NCBI RefSeq assembly: GCF_036250735.1
Contig: NZ_CP109430.1
Span: 9,300,001-9,364,000, forward strand
From: Streptosporangium sp. NBC_01495
GTDB taxonomy: Bacteria > Actinomycetota > Actinomycetes > Streptosporangiales > Streptosporangiaceae
Length of the DNA: 64,000 nucleotides
Direction: 5' to 3'
Shown in pieces: positions 7,262 through 14,907 of this stretch; position 1 is the first letter of the stretch, and each line of letters opens with the position of its first letter. The notes under the pieces are model-generated. The model had not been told where the DNA came from. It searched no databases and saw only the letters and a list, made by a program, of their open reading frames with translations. A program made the position numbers and the translations under genes.

Positions 7262-8578
7262 ATGCGCACCTTCCTGCGCCGCGCGCTCGCGGTGATCGCG
7301 GTTTTCCTGATTCCGGTGGCGGGCGGGGCGATCTCCGCCCTCGCCACGTTCGACGCCCAGTCCGCACCCGGGCCGGACCGGCCGATTCCCGCCGCCACTT
7401 CCCCGGCTTTCGACCCCGCCAAACCGACCGCGGTCGTGGTGATCGGCGACAACGGGGCCGTCGTGTCGGATGCCCTTGCCCCATACGAGATCCTGGTCGC
7501 CTCGGGCCGGTTCAACGTTTACACCGTCGCGCCGCGAAGGCGTCCGCTGCCGTTGACCGGTGGTCTGGACCTGGTGCCGGATCTGAGCTTCGCGGATCTT
7601 GCCGAACTCACCGGCGGTGCCGCGCCGACGCTCGCGGTCATCCCGGCGATGCCGGACGTCGGCAAGCCCAGTACCGGTCCGGTCACGACGTGGCTGCGTG
7701 ATCAGGTGAGCCACGGCACGCTGTTGCTGAGCGTGTGCAACGGCGCCGGTGTCCTCGCCTCGGCGGGCCTGCTCGACGGCCGGCCCGCGACCGCGCACTG
7801 GATGCGGATCGGCTCGTTCGAGTCGGACTATCCCGCGGTGGACTGGGTGCACGGCAAGCGTTTCGTCGACAGCGGTACCGTCGTCACGACCGCGGGCGTG
7901 TTGTCCGGCATCGACGGAACCCTGCACATGATCGAACGCTTGGCCGGTTCGACGGTGGCGGCGAACGCGGCCAAGGCCGTGGGCTGGCGTTACTACGGCA
8001 ACACGCCACCGGTCGTGACCGGCATCGCCATGCCCGCCCCGGCCGCGATCGTCAACGCGGGTTGGACGTGGGCGCCGCCGACCGTCGGCGTGATGCTGAC
8101 GCCGGGCGTCGGCGAAATCGACCTGGCGTCGGTGTTCGACACGCACGACAAGTCGCTCGCAGACCGGACGTTGGCCGTGAGCGCGGACGGCGGCCCGATC
8201 CGGTCACGGCATGGCCTGACGTTCCTGCCCCGCGCCGATCTTGCCAGCGCGGCCCCGGACCTGGATCGCTTGCTCGTGCCCGGAGCAGGCGTTCGCTTGG
8301 GCCAGGTCCCCGACGGCCTGGAGCCGGTGTACGTCCACTCCGGACAGGACTTCGCCTACAACGACGCCGTGCGGGACCTGGCCCGGACAACGGATGTGGC
8401 CACCGCCCGCTGGACCGCCGAGACCATGGAACTGCCGACCGACGGCCTGCAACTGGACGGCCCGGCGTGGCCGTGGCGGCAGACGGCGTTGCCCATCCTG
8501 TTGATCCTTTTGGGTATTGCCGCGGTGATCTGCCTTCCGCGCCTTCGGACCACTGTGGACACTCTCGTCCGGGCCTGA
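7262..8578 (+). CDS. Membrane-anchored double DJ-1/PfpI-like protein
   Basis: The 438-residue protein has an N-terminal membrane or signal anchor (about 5-28) and a DJ-1/PfpI domain (about 55-235) with the nucleophile elbow SVCNGAG (Cys near residue 159), followed by the GLLDGRPATAHW segment typical of AraC-type GATase1 proteins. A second, weaker DJ-1-like domain (about 275-365: VGVMLTPGVGEIDLASVFD, LLVPGAG) has no Cys at its elbow. A C-terminal membrane helix (about 408-428) follows. The fold suggests a thiol-based amidase, chaperone or sensor facing outside the membrane; the substrate is unknown. It is translationally linked to the Met-rich protein. Confidence 0.8.
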   Translation: MRTFLRRALAVIAVFLIPVAGGAISALATFDAQSAPGPDRPIPAATSPAFDPAKPTAVVVIGDNGAVVSDALAPYEILVASGRFNVYTVAPRRRPLPLTGGLDLVPDLSFADLAELTGGAAPTLAVIPAMPDVGKPSTGPVTTWLRDQVSHGTLLLSVCNGAGVLASAGLLDGRPATAHWMRIGSFESDYPAVDWVHGKRFVDSGTVVTTAGVLSGIDGTLHMIERLAGSTVAANAAKAVGWRYYGNTPPVVTGIAMPAPAAIVNAGWTWAPPTVGVMLTPGVGEIDLASVFDTHDKSLADRTLAVSADGGPIRSRHGLTFLPRADLASAAPDLDRLLVPGAGVRLGQVPDGLEPVYVHSGQDFAYNDAVRDLARTTDVATARWTAETMELPTDGLQLDGPAWPWRQTALPILLILLGIAAVICLPRLRTTVDTLVRA

Positions 8579-8581
8579 TCG

Positions 8582-8614
8582 CGGCGGCTCCCTCGCGACG
8601 CGAGGGAGCCGCCG
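8582..8614. terminator. Strong bidirectional hairpin after the DJ-1-like gene
   Basis: A perfect 14-bp stem (cggcggctccctcg at 8582-8595 with its complement at 8601-8614) closes a 5-nt loop directly after the TGA at 8576-8578. It lies between two convergent reading frames and probably stops transcription from both sides. Confidence 0.75.
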
Positions 8615-8631
8615 TCAGAACCGGCCCTTGA

Positions 8632-8804
8632 TCAGCGAAGCACCTTGACGTTGTTCTCGGCCGAAGCGGTCCTACCGGCGAAGCTGCTGCGCGGGTTGAG
8701 CGTGACCTGACTGCCGTCCGCCCGACGCAGCTTGATGTGGGCGTTGCCCGTATTCGCGCCGCTGACCAGCCAGACCTTGTAGTCGCCGTGCAACGAGACC
8801 CGCT
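8632..8804 (-). pseudogene. 3' fragment of an unrecognised gene
   Basis: About 57 codons end in a TGA at 8632 and encode a sequence such as DYKVWLVSGANTGNAHIKL and RSSFAGRTASAENNVKVL, which looks like the end of a folded, possibly secreted protein. Upstream the frame runs into a hairpin and a tRNA-like sequence, which cannot be part of the same gene, so the 5' portion was lost at a recombination junction. I do not recognise the family. Confidence 0.45.
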
Positions 8805-8837
8805 CAGAAGCCCTCCAAGATCCCTTGGGGGCTTCTG
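8805..8837 (-). terminator. Hairpin following the tRNA-like fragment
   Basis: An 11-bp stem (8805-8815 with 8827-8837, one G-T pair) closes an 11-nt loop. On the minus strand it lies 3 nt after the CCA end of the tRNA-like fragment, the normal place for a tRNA transcription terminator. No U-run follows. Confidence 0.6.
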
Positions 8838-8840
8838 GCC

Positions 8841-8886
8841 TGGAGCCGCCTTCGGGATCCGAACCCAAGACCCCTTCATTACGAGT
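8841..8886 (-). pseudogene. 3' half of a tRNA-Thr(CGU)-like gene
   Basis: Read on the minus strand, an anticodon loop with TCGTAA (anticodon CGU) is followed by a variable loop and a T arm with five paired positions around GGTTCGGATCC. A 7-nt acceptor strand ends in T-CCA at 8841. The matching 5' half is absent: upstream bases do not form the D arm or the acceptor 5' strand, and the anticodon stem has a mismatch. Such half tRNAs are typical scars of integration into a tRNA gene. Isoacceptor identity rests on the loop only. Confidence 0.6.
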
Positions 8887-8912
8887 TAAGGGACGATCGT
8901 CCAGGACCGTCC
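8874..8912 (-). repeat. Left copy of a 39-bp inverted repeat (att-like)
   Basis: The segment is cttcattacgagtt, then 9 variable bases, then tcgtccaggaccgtcc. Its reverse complement occurs at 17061-17099 with the same spacing and 33 of 39 matching bases. Weaker similarity continues about 26 bases further inward. The outer end merges with the tRNA-like anticodon loop. A direct second copy of the cgtccaggaccgtcca block lies at 8969-8984. Confidence 0.7.
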
Positions 8913-9127
8913 ACCGCTGTCTCCTATGCCTGGCCAAGCGGGCGTTACGAGGCTCCTCAGTCCATGGGCGTCCAGGACCGTCCAGACCTGTTGTCAGCAT
9001 CCGCGTTAGCAAGATCAGCATTTGTCATCCCCCAGTTGTCCAGGGACGGCTACCGCTCACTGATCTTTGACTCGTGGTGTTTGGCGGCTTGGCGGCGTAA
9101 GGGAATCGGCGTGGGCATGCCCTGGTC

Positions 9128-9325
9128 ATGCGGTATGCGCAGGGCGGCGGGCCGACCGCCGCACAACGGACCAAGCGAGAACGGGTACGGCTGCGCGCGG
9201 CGGAGCTGTTCGCACGGGAATATACCGATGCGCAGGTCGCCAAGGAGTTGCGGGTCACCCGCGTGTCGGCGAACCGATGGCACCGGGCCTGGGCCACGGG
9301 CGGCGGCAAGGCGCCGGCTTCCAAG
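9128..9325 (+). pseudogene. IS630-family transposase, N-terminal fragment
   Basis: About 66 codons match the start of IS630-type transposases. An MRYAQGGG leader is followed by an HTH/winged-helix segment (RVRLRAAELFAREYTDAQVAKELRV, here cited as LRAAELFAREYTDAQVAKEL) and NRWHRAWATGG. Similarity stops at the ASK codons near 9325, where a fragment of another gene on the opposite strand begins. The catalytic domain is missing here. Confidence 0.75.
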
Positions 9326-9469
9326 CAAGATCGCAGACTCCGACCGGACGACGATGAGCTTCACACAGTTGTATGCGAGCGGCGCGATGGGTGAGTGAAC
9401 CGCACGAGTGCGCGCAGCGATCAGCGTGAACGTCTTCGCCGCGCCCCCGGGCAGTGATCGCTTAGCCAA
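9326..9469 (-). pseudogene. AraC-family regulator, N-terminal fragment
   Basis: About 45 codons read KTFTLIAARTRAVHS, PIAPLAYNCVKLIVVR and SAILLG. This resembles the N-terminus of AraC-type regulators often found on actinobacterial mobile DNA. After SAILLG the sequence passes into IS630-derived DNA and the HTH domain is missing. The start is uncertain (a TTG at 9469 is the furthest in-frame candidate). Confidence 0.55.
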
Positions 9470-9549
9470 GGGAACACCGCCGGCACATGACGTCCAGAGC
9501 AGGCGCCAAGCCTCCGAAGACTCCTGGTGCCCACTCTTCTCGTATATGT

Positions 9550-9582
9550 TTGAACGATAGTCCTAGTTGTACTATCGTTCAA
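9550..9582 (+). promoter_or_regulatory. Operator with perfect 12-bp arms before the MFS gene
   Basis: TTGAACGATAGT at 9550-9561 and its exact reverse complement at 9571-9582 flank a 9-bp centre. The palindrome ends 24 bp before the ATG of the exporter gene and therefore overlaps its likely promoter. A TetR-family gene is co-directional 36 bp after the exporter, so autoregulation of the pair through this operator is the natural reading. Confidence 0.65.
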
Positions 9583-9606
9583 GTAGTATCCTCGAGGGAG
9601 GACGTC

Positions 9607-11136
9607 ATGCCAGAAATCACGACCCGGCGTGCGGGAACGCGTGAGTGGGCGGGCCTGGGATTGCTGGCGCTGCCGACGGTGCTGCTTGGCCTGGATGTCA
9701 CCGTGCTGTATCTGGTCTTTCCGAGCATGGCCGAGGTACTGGACCCGTCGGCGACGCAGACGCTGTGGATCATGGACGCCTACGGGTTCTTCATCGCCGG
9801 GTTCCTCATCACCATGGGGACCCTGGGTGACCGGATCGGACGGCGTCGCCTGCTGGTGATGGGAATGGCCGCGTTCGCCGCAGTCTCTGTGTTCGCAGCC
9901 TTCGCCCCGAGTGCCGAGCTGCTGATTCTTGCCCGAGCGCTGCTGGGGGTCGCCGGGGCCACGCTGATGCCCTCGACGCTGTCGCTGATCTCGAACATGT
10001 TCGCCGATGTGCGTCAGCGCGCGGTCGCGATCGGGGTCTGGGCGACGATGTTCGCCCTGGGCATGGCCGCCGGCCCCGTGGTCGGCGGCGCTCTGGTCGA
10101 TACGTTCTGGTGGGGAGCGGCGTTCCTGCTCGCCGTCCCCATCGCGGTCGTCGTGCTGGCCGGGGCACGGGCGCTGCTGCCCGAGTATGCCGACCCGCAG
10201 GCAGGCCGCCTCGATCTGGTCAGTGTCGTCCTGTCGCTGGCCGCGATCCTGCCGGTGATCTATGCGATCAAGCACGCCGCAGCGCACGGCCTCGACCTCA
10301 GCACTGTGATCCTCGCTGTACTCGGCACCGTAGCCGGGGTGGTCTTCGTACGTCGCCAGCGCAGCCTGGCCTCACCGCTCTTGGATGTCACGTTGTTCAC
10401 GAGCCGGACGTTCTCCGTGGCGCTGGCCGTACTGCTGATCGGACTGGTCGGGGTGGGCGGAACCATGTACCTGGTCACCCAGTACCTCCAGCTCGTCGAA
10501 GGCCTGACGCCGTTCGCGGCGGGCCTGTGGATGGGGCCGCCCGCTCTGGCGATGTTCGCCGCGGCGATCGGCGCACCGCTCATCTCCAGGCGGGTGCGTC
10601 CCGGCCTGGTCATGGCGATCACGCTCGGCCTCTCGGTGATCGGCTACGCGCTGCTGGCCACCGCGGGCACCGGGGATGCGGTGATGGTGGTGGCCGGGTT
10701 CGCGTTCGTCTACCTCGGCCTCGGCGCGATCGCCGCCCTCGGCACCGATATGGTCGTCGGCGCCGCACCGGCCTCGAAGTCCGGATCGGCCGCCGCGATG
10801 TCCGAGACCGTCCAGGAACTCGGCATCGCCGTCGGCGTGGCCGTCCTCGGCAGCCTCACCACCGCCCTCTACACCGCCCGCATGGCCACTCCTGCGGACG
10901 TCTCGCCCGAGATCGAGGGGCGTCTCACTGACAGCCTCTCCGGGGCGTTGTCGGTCGCCGATCAAGTGCCCGCCCAGGTGGTGCAGGAAGCGCAGCGGAC
11001 GTTCACCAGCGGGGTGAACATCGCCTCCGCCGTGGCCGGTGTCGCGATCGTCGCAGCGTCCGTGCTCTGCCTGACGGCATTACGGCACGTGCGTCCGCTT
11101 GGGGAGAGTCAGCACGACGGAACGGAGCAGCGGTGA
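9607..11136 (+). CDS. MFS drug/proton antiporter, DHA2 (14-helix) type
   Basis: The 509-residue integral membrane protein resembles EmrB/QacA exporters. The first helix carries GLDVTVLYLVFP (motif D1-like). The loop between helices 2 and 3 has GTLGDRIGRRRLL (motif A), and helix 5 has the GPVVGGALVD motif C pattern. About 14 membrane spans can be counted. ATG 9607 has GAGGGAGG about 6 nt upstream. It likely exports a hydrophobic toxic compound; the substrate cannot be told. The TetR gene behind it probably represses it via the palindrome at 9550. Confidence 0.9.
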   Translation: MPEITTRRAGTREWAGLGLLALPTVLLGLDVTVLYLVFPSMAEVLDPSATQTLWIMDAYGFFIAGFLITMGTLGDRIGRRRLLVMGMAAFAAVSVFAAFAPSAELLILARALLGVAGATLMPSTLSLISNMFADVRQRAVAIGVWATMFALGMAAGPVVGGALVDTFWWGAAFLLAVPIAVVVLAGARALLPEYADPQAGRLDLVSVVLSLAAILPVIYAIKHAAAHGLDLSTVILAVLGTVAGVVFVRRQRSLASPLLDVTLFTSRTFSVALAVLLIGLVGVGGTMYLVTQYLQLVEGLTPFAAGLWMGPPALAMFAAAIGAPLISRRVRPGLVMAITLGLSVIGYALLATAGTGDAVMVVAGFAFVYLGLGAIAALGTDMVVGAAPASKSGSAAAMSETVQELGIAVGVAVLGSLTTALYTARMATPADVSPEIEGRLTDSLSGALSVADQVPAQVVQEAQRTFTSGVNIASAVAGVAIVAASVLCLTALRHVRPLGESQHDGTEQR

Positions 11137-11172
11137 TGTGCTTGACTACCCTGGAACACACAGGAGGGGAGC

Positions 11173-11754
11173 ATGAACGGCGAGAGCGAGCACATCGATG
11201 GGCGCAAGGCCCGGGGCAACAAGCGCCGCGCCGAGATCATCGACGCCACCCTCGCCATCGTCACGCGGGACGGTGCCGCGGGCGTCACCCACCGCACCGT
11301 CGCCAAACAGGCCGGCATCACCACCAGCCTGAGCACCTACTACTTCGCCACCCTCGACGACCTGCTCGTCGCGGCCCTGTCCAGCGTCGCCGGCACCTAC
11401 ACCACGCGCATCCGCCAGATCATTGACGGCCCCGGGGACAAGCTTCGCGGCCTGGCCGAGCTGATCGCCGAATCCGCCGGTCCCGGCCGTGAACATGCCC
11501 TGGCCGAGCGCGAGTTGTCCACCCTGGCAGCTCGCCGCCCGGCGCTGGCGCCCGTCGCCCGTCGTTGGCGGGAGAACATCGCCGAGCTCGCAGCCACCCT
11601 CACCGACGACCCCGACGCCATCGCCGCACTCGTCGCCGCCTCCGATGGTCTGTGCACCGCCATCCTCATCGACAACGCCCCCGCCGATACCGACTATGTC
11701 CGCCGAATCCTGGCCCGAGCCATCCACGCGCACCGCGATGCGGTCGTCTCTTGA
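11173..11754 (+). CDS. TetR-family transcriptional regulator
   Basis: The 193-residue protein has an N-terminal TetR HTH (about residues 15-60: RRAEIIDATLAIVTRDG, VTHRTVAKQAGITTSLSTYY) and a C-terminal all-helical ligand domain. The start is fixed by AGGAGGGG about 5 nt before the ATG. It follows the MFS gene by 36 bp with no terminator between, so it is probably in the same operon, and an inducing substrate of the exporter would be its ligand. Confidence 0.9.
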   Translation: MNGESEHIDGRKARGNKRRAEIIDATLAIVTRDGAAGVTHRTVAKQAGITTSLSTYYFATLDDLLVAALSSVAGTYTTRIRQIIDGPGDKLRGLAELIAESAGPGREHALAERELSTLAARRPALAPVARRWRENIAELAATLTDDPDAIAALVAASDGLCTAILIDNAPADTDYVRRILARAIHAHRDAVVS

Positions 11755-12152
11755 ACGAGCTGACGGTGATCCACAGCCAGACTGAAGCAAGACGAGCGGG
11801 ACACCGTCACTGCCGCGAGAGCAATCGCTGCCTGGCAGGCACCGTTCCCCATCGGATAGTGGCACCGGCTGGAAGCCCGGGCCGCCACGGGAACGTCTCA
11901 TCAGTCGGCCCGTCTCCCTCGTCGCGTCCGAGGCGAGCGGGCATCGGCGCCGCCGTGGCCGTGGGTATTTCCGTTCGACCCTGCGAAACTCGCGGGCTAC
12001 CGTGCCCTTGCTCCGCCTGAATGAGTCGGTCGCGCCAGGCCCTTGCGGGTTACTCTGGATCGGCTTGTCCGTGCTGGTGACAACGCCAGGAACAGCGCGG
12101 ATGTCGCAGAACTGACCGGAAGTACGAGTGCGGACGGCGGTGGCTCCCTCTC
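11755..12152. other. 398-base stretch without a recognised gene
   Basis: Short frames exist on both strands but none has a ribosome site, family similarity or consistent codon pattern. Neither a terminator nor an operator is obvious. It separates the exporter/TetR pair from the broken Xre gene and may be decayed DNA. Confidence 0.35.
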
Positions 12153-12648
12153 ATGACTGTCCACGGCGCGGGAACCCTGACCACCCGTCGGGGTAACGCT
12201 GAGCGCGGCCGTGAGGGCCGGATCTCCGGGTATGTGCTCAAGGTCATTCGTGAGTCCGCGGGGTTGACCCAGGAACGGTTCGCCGAACGCCTTGGCCTGG
12301 ACGTCACGACGGTTCAGGGGGGAATCCGGGCGACGCCCACTGATGGAGATCTCCACGGGCACGTACCTGTCGTTGCGACACTGGCTTCTACGGCTCGGTG
12401 TCCGGTCGCGTCTGCTCTCTCAGCTGGACATGGCCCTTGAGGCGGACCGGTTCGTCGGCTACGTGCTCAGCACGGAACCCGGAAAAGCCAGGACCGAGGA
12501 TCATCCGCTGGCGTCATGGGTGATCACGCGCCCGTTCACCGATCTCGTGGCGTGGCCGTTCACCAAGACCGCGCCGTCCGCCGTGGCGGGAGCCGGCGGC
12601 GGCGGCGATGCCCCGGCAGGCGGTTCAGAGGGCACTTTTCACATGTAA
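12153..12648 (+). pseudogene. Xre-type HTH regulator with a single frameshift
   Basis: The first frame (ATG 12153) gives an HTH: YVLKVIRESAGLTQERFAERLGLDVTTVQG. At the run of six G at 12317-12322 the frame must shift by one base to continue as ESGRRPLMEISTGTYLSLRH and the rest of a helical effector region ending in a TAA at 12646-12648. Restoring one base (as in GGG-TGG-GAA) would give the family's VTTVQGWESGRRP. Read as one gene it would be about 165 residues. It may be a true pseudogene, a phase-variable gene at the G run, or a sequencing error. Confidence 0.7.
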
Positions 12649-12658
12649 ACGATCAAAT

Positions 12659-12697
12659 CCCCCACCGTCCAGGTGAAAGCCCGAGGCTAGGTGGGGG
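12659..12697 (-). terminator. Hairpin enclosing the stop codon of the lipoprotein gene
   Basis: CCCCCACC at 12659-12666 pairs with GGTGGGGG at 12690-12697. The stop codon at 12687-12689 lies in the loop. On the minus strand the stem is followed by ATTTGAT, a weak U-tract. Confidence 0.55.
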
Positions 12698-13283
12698 TCG
12701 TCGTGGGGAGAAGGAGGGTGGGGGAGGCTTCGGTGAATCGCAGGGGGACGGGGCCGTAGCGTTCGGGGAGTTCGGCGGCTGCCTTTGGGAGGTCGGTGGT
12801 GCCTATCTCTACGGCGGCGCCGTCGAAGCGGGCGGCCACCGTGGTGATGGGGACACCCTTGCGGGTCCAGTAGTCGATGTCGTCGGTGATGCGCTGGGCC
12901 AGGGCCTCCAGGCGGCGAGCGGAGTGGGCGGCGTCGCGGAGTTCGACGGGGGCGGCGGGGAACCTGCTGTGCAGAGTGCTGTCCAGGGTGGAAGACGGGA
13001 CGCGGTAGACGATCAGCTTGGAGCCGTCGATGGTTATCCCGGCGTACTGGTCGGGGTAGGTCTGGCGTAGGTACTCGCCGACGCGGTCGGCCAGGAAGGG
13101 CGCCTCGGCCTGGCCCGTGGGCGTGGAACTCGCGGCGGCGGGCTGGGGAACGGGGGGCGTGGGGCCTTCGGGGGTCGCGGCCGTGTCGCCGCCGGGGGCC
13201 GCGCATGCCGCCATGGTGGCGGCCAGGCAGAGGGCCGCGCCCAGGACGGTGGCCGTGGTGCGGATGTGATGCTTCGCATTCAT
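12687..13283 (-). CDS. Secreted lipoprotein of unknown function
   Basis: The 198-residue protein has a lipoprotein signal: basic NAKHHIRTT, hydrophobic LGAALCLAATM, and lipobox AAC near residue 27. A Pro/Thr/Ala-rich linker (about 30-60) and a folded domain (60-190) follow, with ITIDGSKLIVYRVPSSTLD and a RLEALAQRITDD helix. ATG 13283 is chosen because GGAG lies about 9 nt upstream; longer starts lack this. The C-terminal domain recalls the pro-region style of neighbouring secreted proteases (substrate-like beta strand then helix), but I do not recognise a named family. Confidence 0.75.
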   Translation of the reverse strand: MNAKHHIRTTATVLGAALCLAATMAACAAPGGDTAATPEGPTPPVPQPAAASSTPTGQAEAPFLADRVGEYLRQTYPDQYAGITIDGSKLIVYRVPSSTLDSTLHSRFPAAPVELRDAAHSARRLEALAQRITDDIDYWTRKGVPITTVAARFDGAAVEIGTTDLPKAAAELPERYGPVPLRFTEASPTLLLPTTTPT

Positions 13284-13403
13284 GAGGACGTCTCCGATCA
13301 CATTGCCCGACAAACAGTAGAACGAAAAGTGGACGGGATGCGTTCGAACCGGGCTTGAAAACGTGAACCGCCGTTTCCGGGGAACGATCGGCTCATGGCG
13401 CGA

Positions 13404-13437
13404 AAAAGGGGTTGGCGCTGAGCGCCGACCCCTTTTC
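13404..13437. terminator. Terminator after the downstream protease gene
   Basis: A long stem, aaaggggttggcgct with its near complement agcgccgacccctttt, spans 13404-13437 with almost no loop and T/A tracts on both sides. It follows the protease stop (13469, minus strand) by about 30 nt. Confidence 0.7.
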
Positions 13438-13468
13438 GGTCATTGCATGTCACACCCAAGCCCGCCGA

Positions 13469-14746
13469 TCATCCGGTGACGATGGCCATTCCAGGGAAGG
13501 CCGCGATCACGTTGCTCCACGGGGAGTAGTACATGCGCCAGGCGCAGGTACGGCCGACGGTCACATAACCGGTGCACGGTACGGAGGTGCCGCTGTCGTG
13601 GGCGGAGGCCACACCGACGGCGTACACCTGGGTGTTGTCGCTGGGGTTCACGACCTCGACCGGACCGCCGCTGTCGCCCCCGCCGATCGCGTTGGTGAAC
13701 GACTGCTGCTCGGCCCGGACCATGCCGAAGAGAGATCCTCCAGGGACGCTCGGAATGCTGAGGGTCACACCCACCGCGGTGACCCGGATGTTGCAGTTGG
13801 TTCCGGAATAGGCGCCGGAGGTGCAGACGAAAAGGCCGACATAGGAACTCTGAGTGCCGATCACCGGGTTGCTGTATTCCGTGAATACGTTGCCGACCGG
13901 GTTGTTGAAGATCCGGCCTCCGCCGCCGGCGCTGATGAAGAGCAGGTCGAGGGACGCGACCTTGGTGGAGACCTGACCGATGACCTGGCCGGTCGGGTCG
14001 GTCGCGCCCTGGCCGGGGTTCCCGCAGTGCCCAGCCGTCCATATCCCTTGAGCGCCCTGGTACGCCACCGCGAAGCCGGTCGAGCAGCCGGCGCCGGTGC
14101 CGGCGTTGCGCCATGCGCCGCCGCCGTACCACGGCGGGATGTCGTTCCAGCGGCTGGCCAATTCGGGTCGCACGCCGTACTCCAGGTCGACGGGTACCGC
14201 CGCGCCGGCGATCGCCGTGCGGGCCGCGCCGAGCGTGGTGGTGGAGGCCGTCAGTCCTGAGCCGTCTTGCAGTGGCGCGATCGAGGAGAGCGTGCCGCTG
14301 CCGGCGCGGATCAGGCGGGCGGCCTCGCGTAGCTCACGAGCGGAGTACCGCGCCGGCAGGACGCTGATCGCCACGTCGCGCCGCAGCCGGCCCACGAGGT
14401 CGTTGATCGCCTTGGCAGGCTTACCCTTCCAGTACACGCGCAGCTCGCGGTTCTCCGGCGCCGCGATGACGCCGGCGTAGCCTTCGCCGCCGTCCGCCAG
14501 CGCGGCGGTGATCCGGTCGGCGGCTCTCACCATCTTCTGCTGATCGAGCAGCAGATCCTTCCATGAGGCGTAGCCACCCGGCACCGGCCCGGTGTGCTCG
14601 ACGGATCCGGTGGTCCAGGGCTTGACCGGGTCCGGTGCGCCGGCGGCCTGGGCGGTGCCCATCCCGGCGGCGGCGATCATGACGCCGACCGCCGTGGCGA
14701 GGTAACGGAATCGGGGTGACCTGCGGGTTCTCAGGGGGTTGTTCAC
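13469..14746 (-). CDS. Secreted streptogrisin-like serine protease (S1), copy 2
   Basis: The 425-residue pre-pro-protease starts with a signal peptide (RRSPRFRYLATAVG to AQAAGA). A pro-domain of about 150 residues resembles the alpha-lytic/streptogrisin propeptide (YAGVIAAPENRELRVYWKG). The chymotrypsin-fold domain begins near 205. The triad is complete: H240 in TAGHCG, D267 in ASLDLLF and S359 in GGGDSGGPV. GTG 14746 is preferred: GAAGGA precedes it by 8 nt and it gives the same length as its neighbour. It is 50-60% similar by eye to the protease at 14908 and follows it on the same strand, but a terminator separates them. Confidence 0.92.
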   Translation of the reverse strand: MNNPLRTRRSPRFRYLATAVGVMIAAAGMGTAQAAGAPDPVKPWTTGSVEHTGPVPGGYASWKDLLLDQQKMVRAADRITAALADGGEGYAGVIAAPENRELRVYWKGKPAKAINDLVGRLRRDVAISVLPARYSARELREAARLIRAGSGTLSSIAPLQDGSGLTASTTTLGAARTAIAGAAVPVDLEYGVRPELASRWNDIPPWYGGGAWRNAGTGAGCSTGFAVAYQGAQGIWTAGHCGNPGQGATDPTGQVIGQVSTKVASLDLLFISAGGGGRIFNNPVGNVFTEYSNPVIGTQSSYVGLFVCTSGAYSGTNCNIRVTAVGVTLSIPSVPGGSLFGMVRAEQQSFTNAIGGGDSGGPVEVVNPSDNTQVYAVGVASAHDSGTSVPCTGYVTVGRTCAWRMYYSPWSNVIAAFPGMAIVTG

Positions 14747-14854
14747 CTTTGTGATCCTTCTAAGCGACGATCTCGGCATTTCACGCAAGCGACGGCCGGT
14801 CAGTACTTCGTCCACGTTGGCTGGGGCCTGGCCGTCCGTGTGCGGGCGACGAAA

Positions 14855-14882
14855 AGGGGCCGGCGCCTGCGCACCGGCCCCT
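14855..14882 (-). terminator. Terminator between the two protease genes
   Basis: A perfect 9-bp stem (aggggccgg, 14855-14863, with ccggcccct, 14874-14882) and a 10-nt loop, followed on the minus strand by TTTTCG. It lies 26 nt after the stop of the upstream protease gene, so each protease is probably its own transcription unit. Confidence 0.75.
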
Positions 14883-14907
14883 GATCGCTCGAATCAGATC
14901 TCGTCGA

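Noticed and set aside
8841..8886. Intact tRNA gene
   Set aside because: Only the anticodon loop to CCA end is present; no 5' acceptor or D arm can be formed upstream.
13412..14260. Plus-strand frame opposite the protease gene
   Set aside because: Antisense of a clearly functional protease with intact triad; no RBS.
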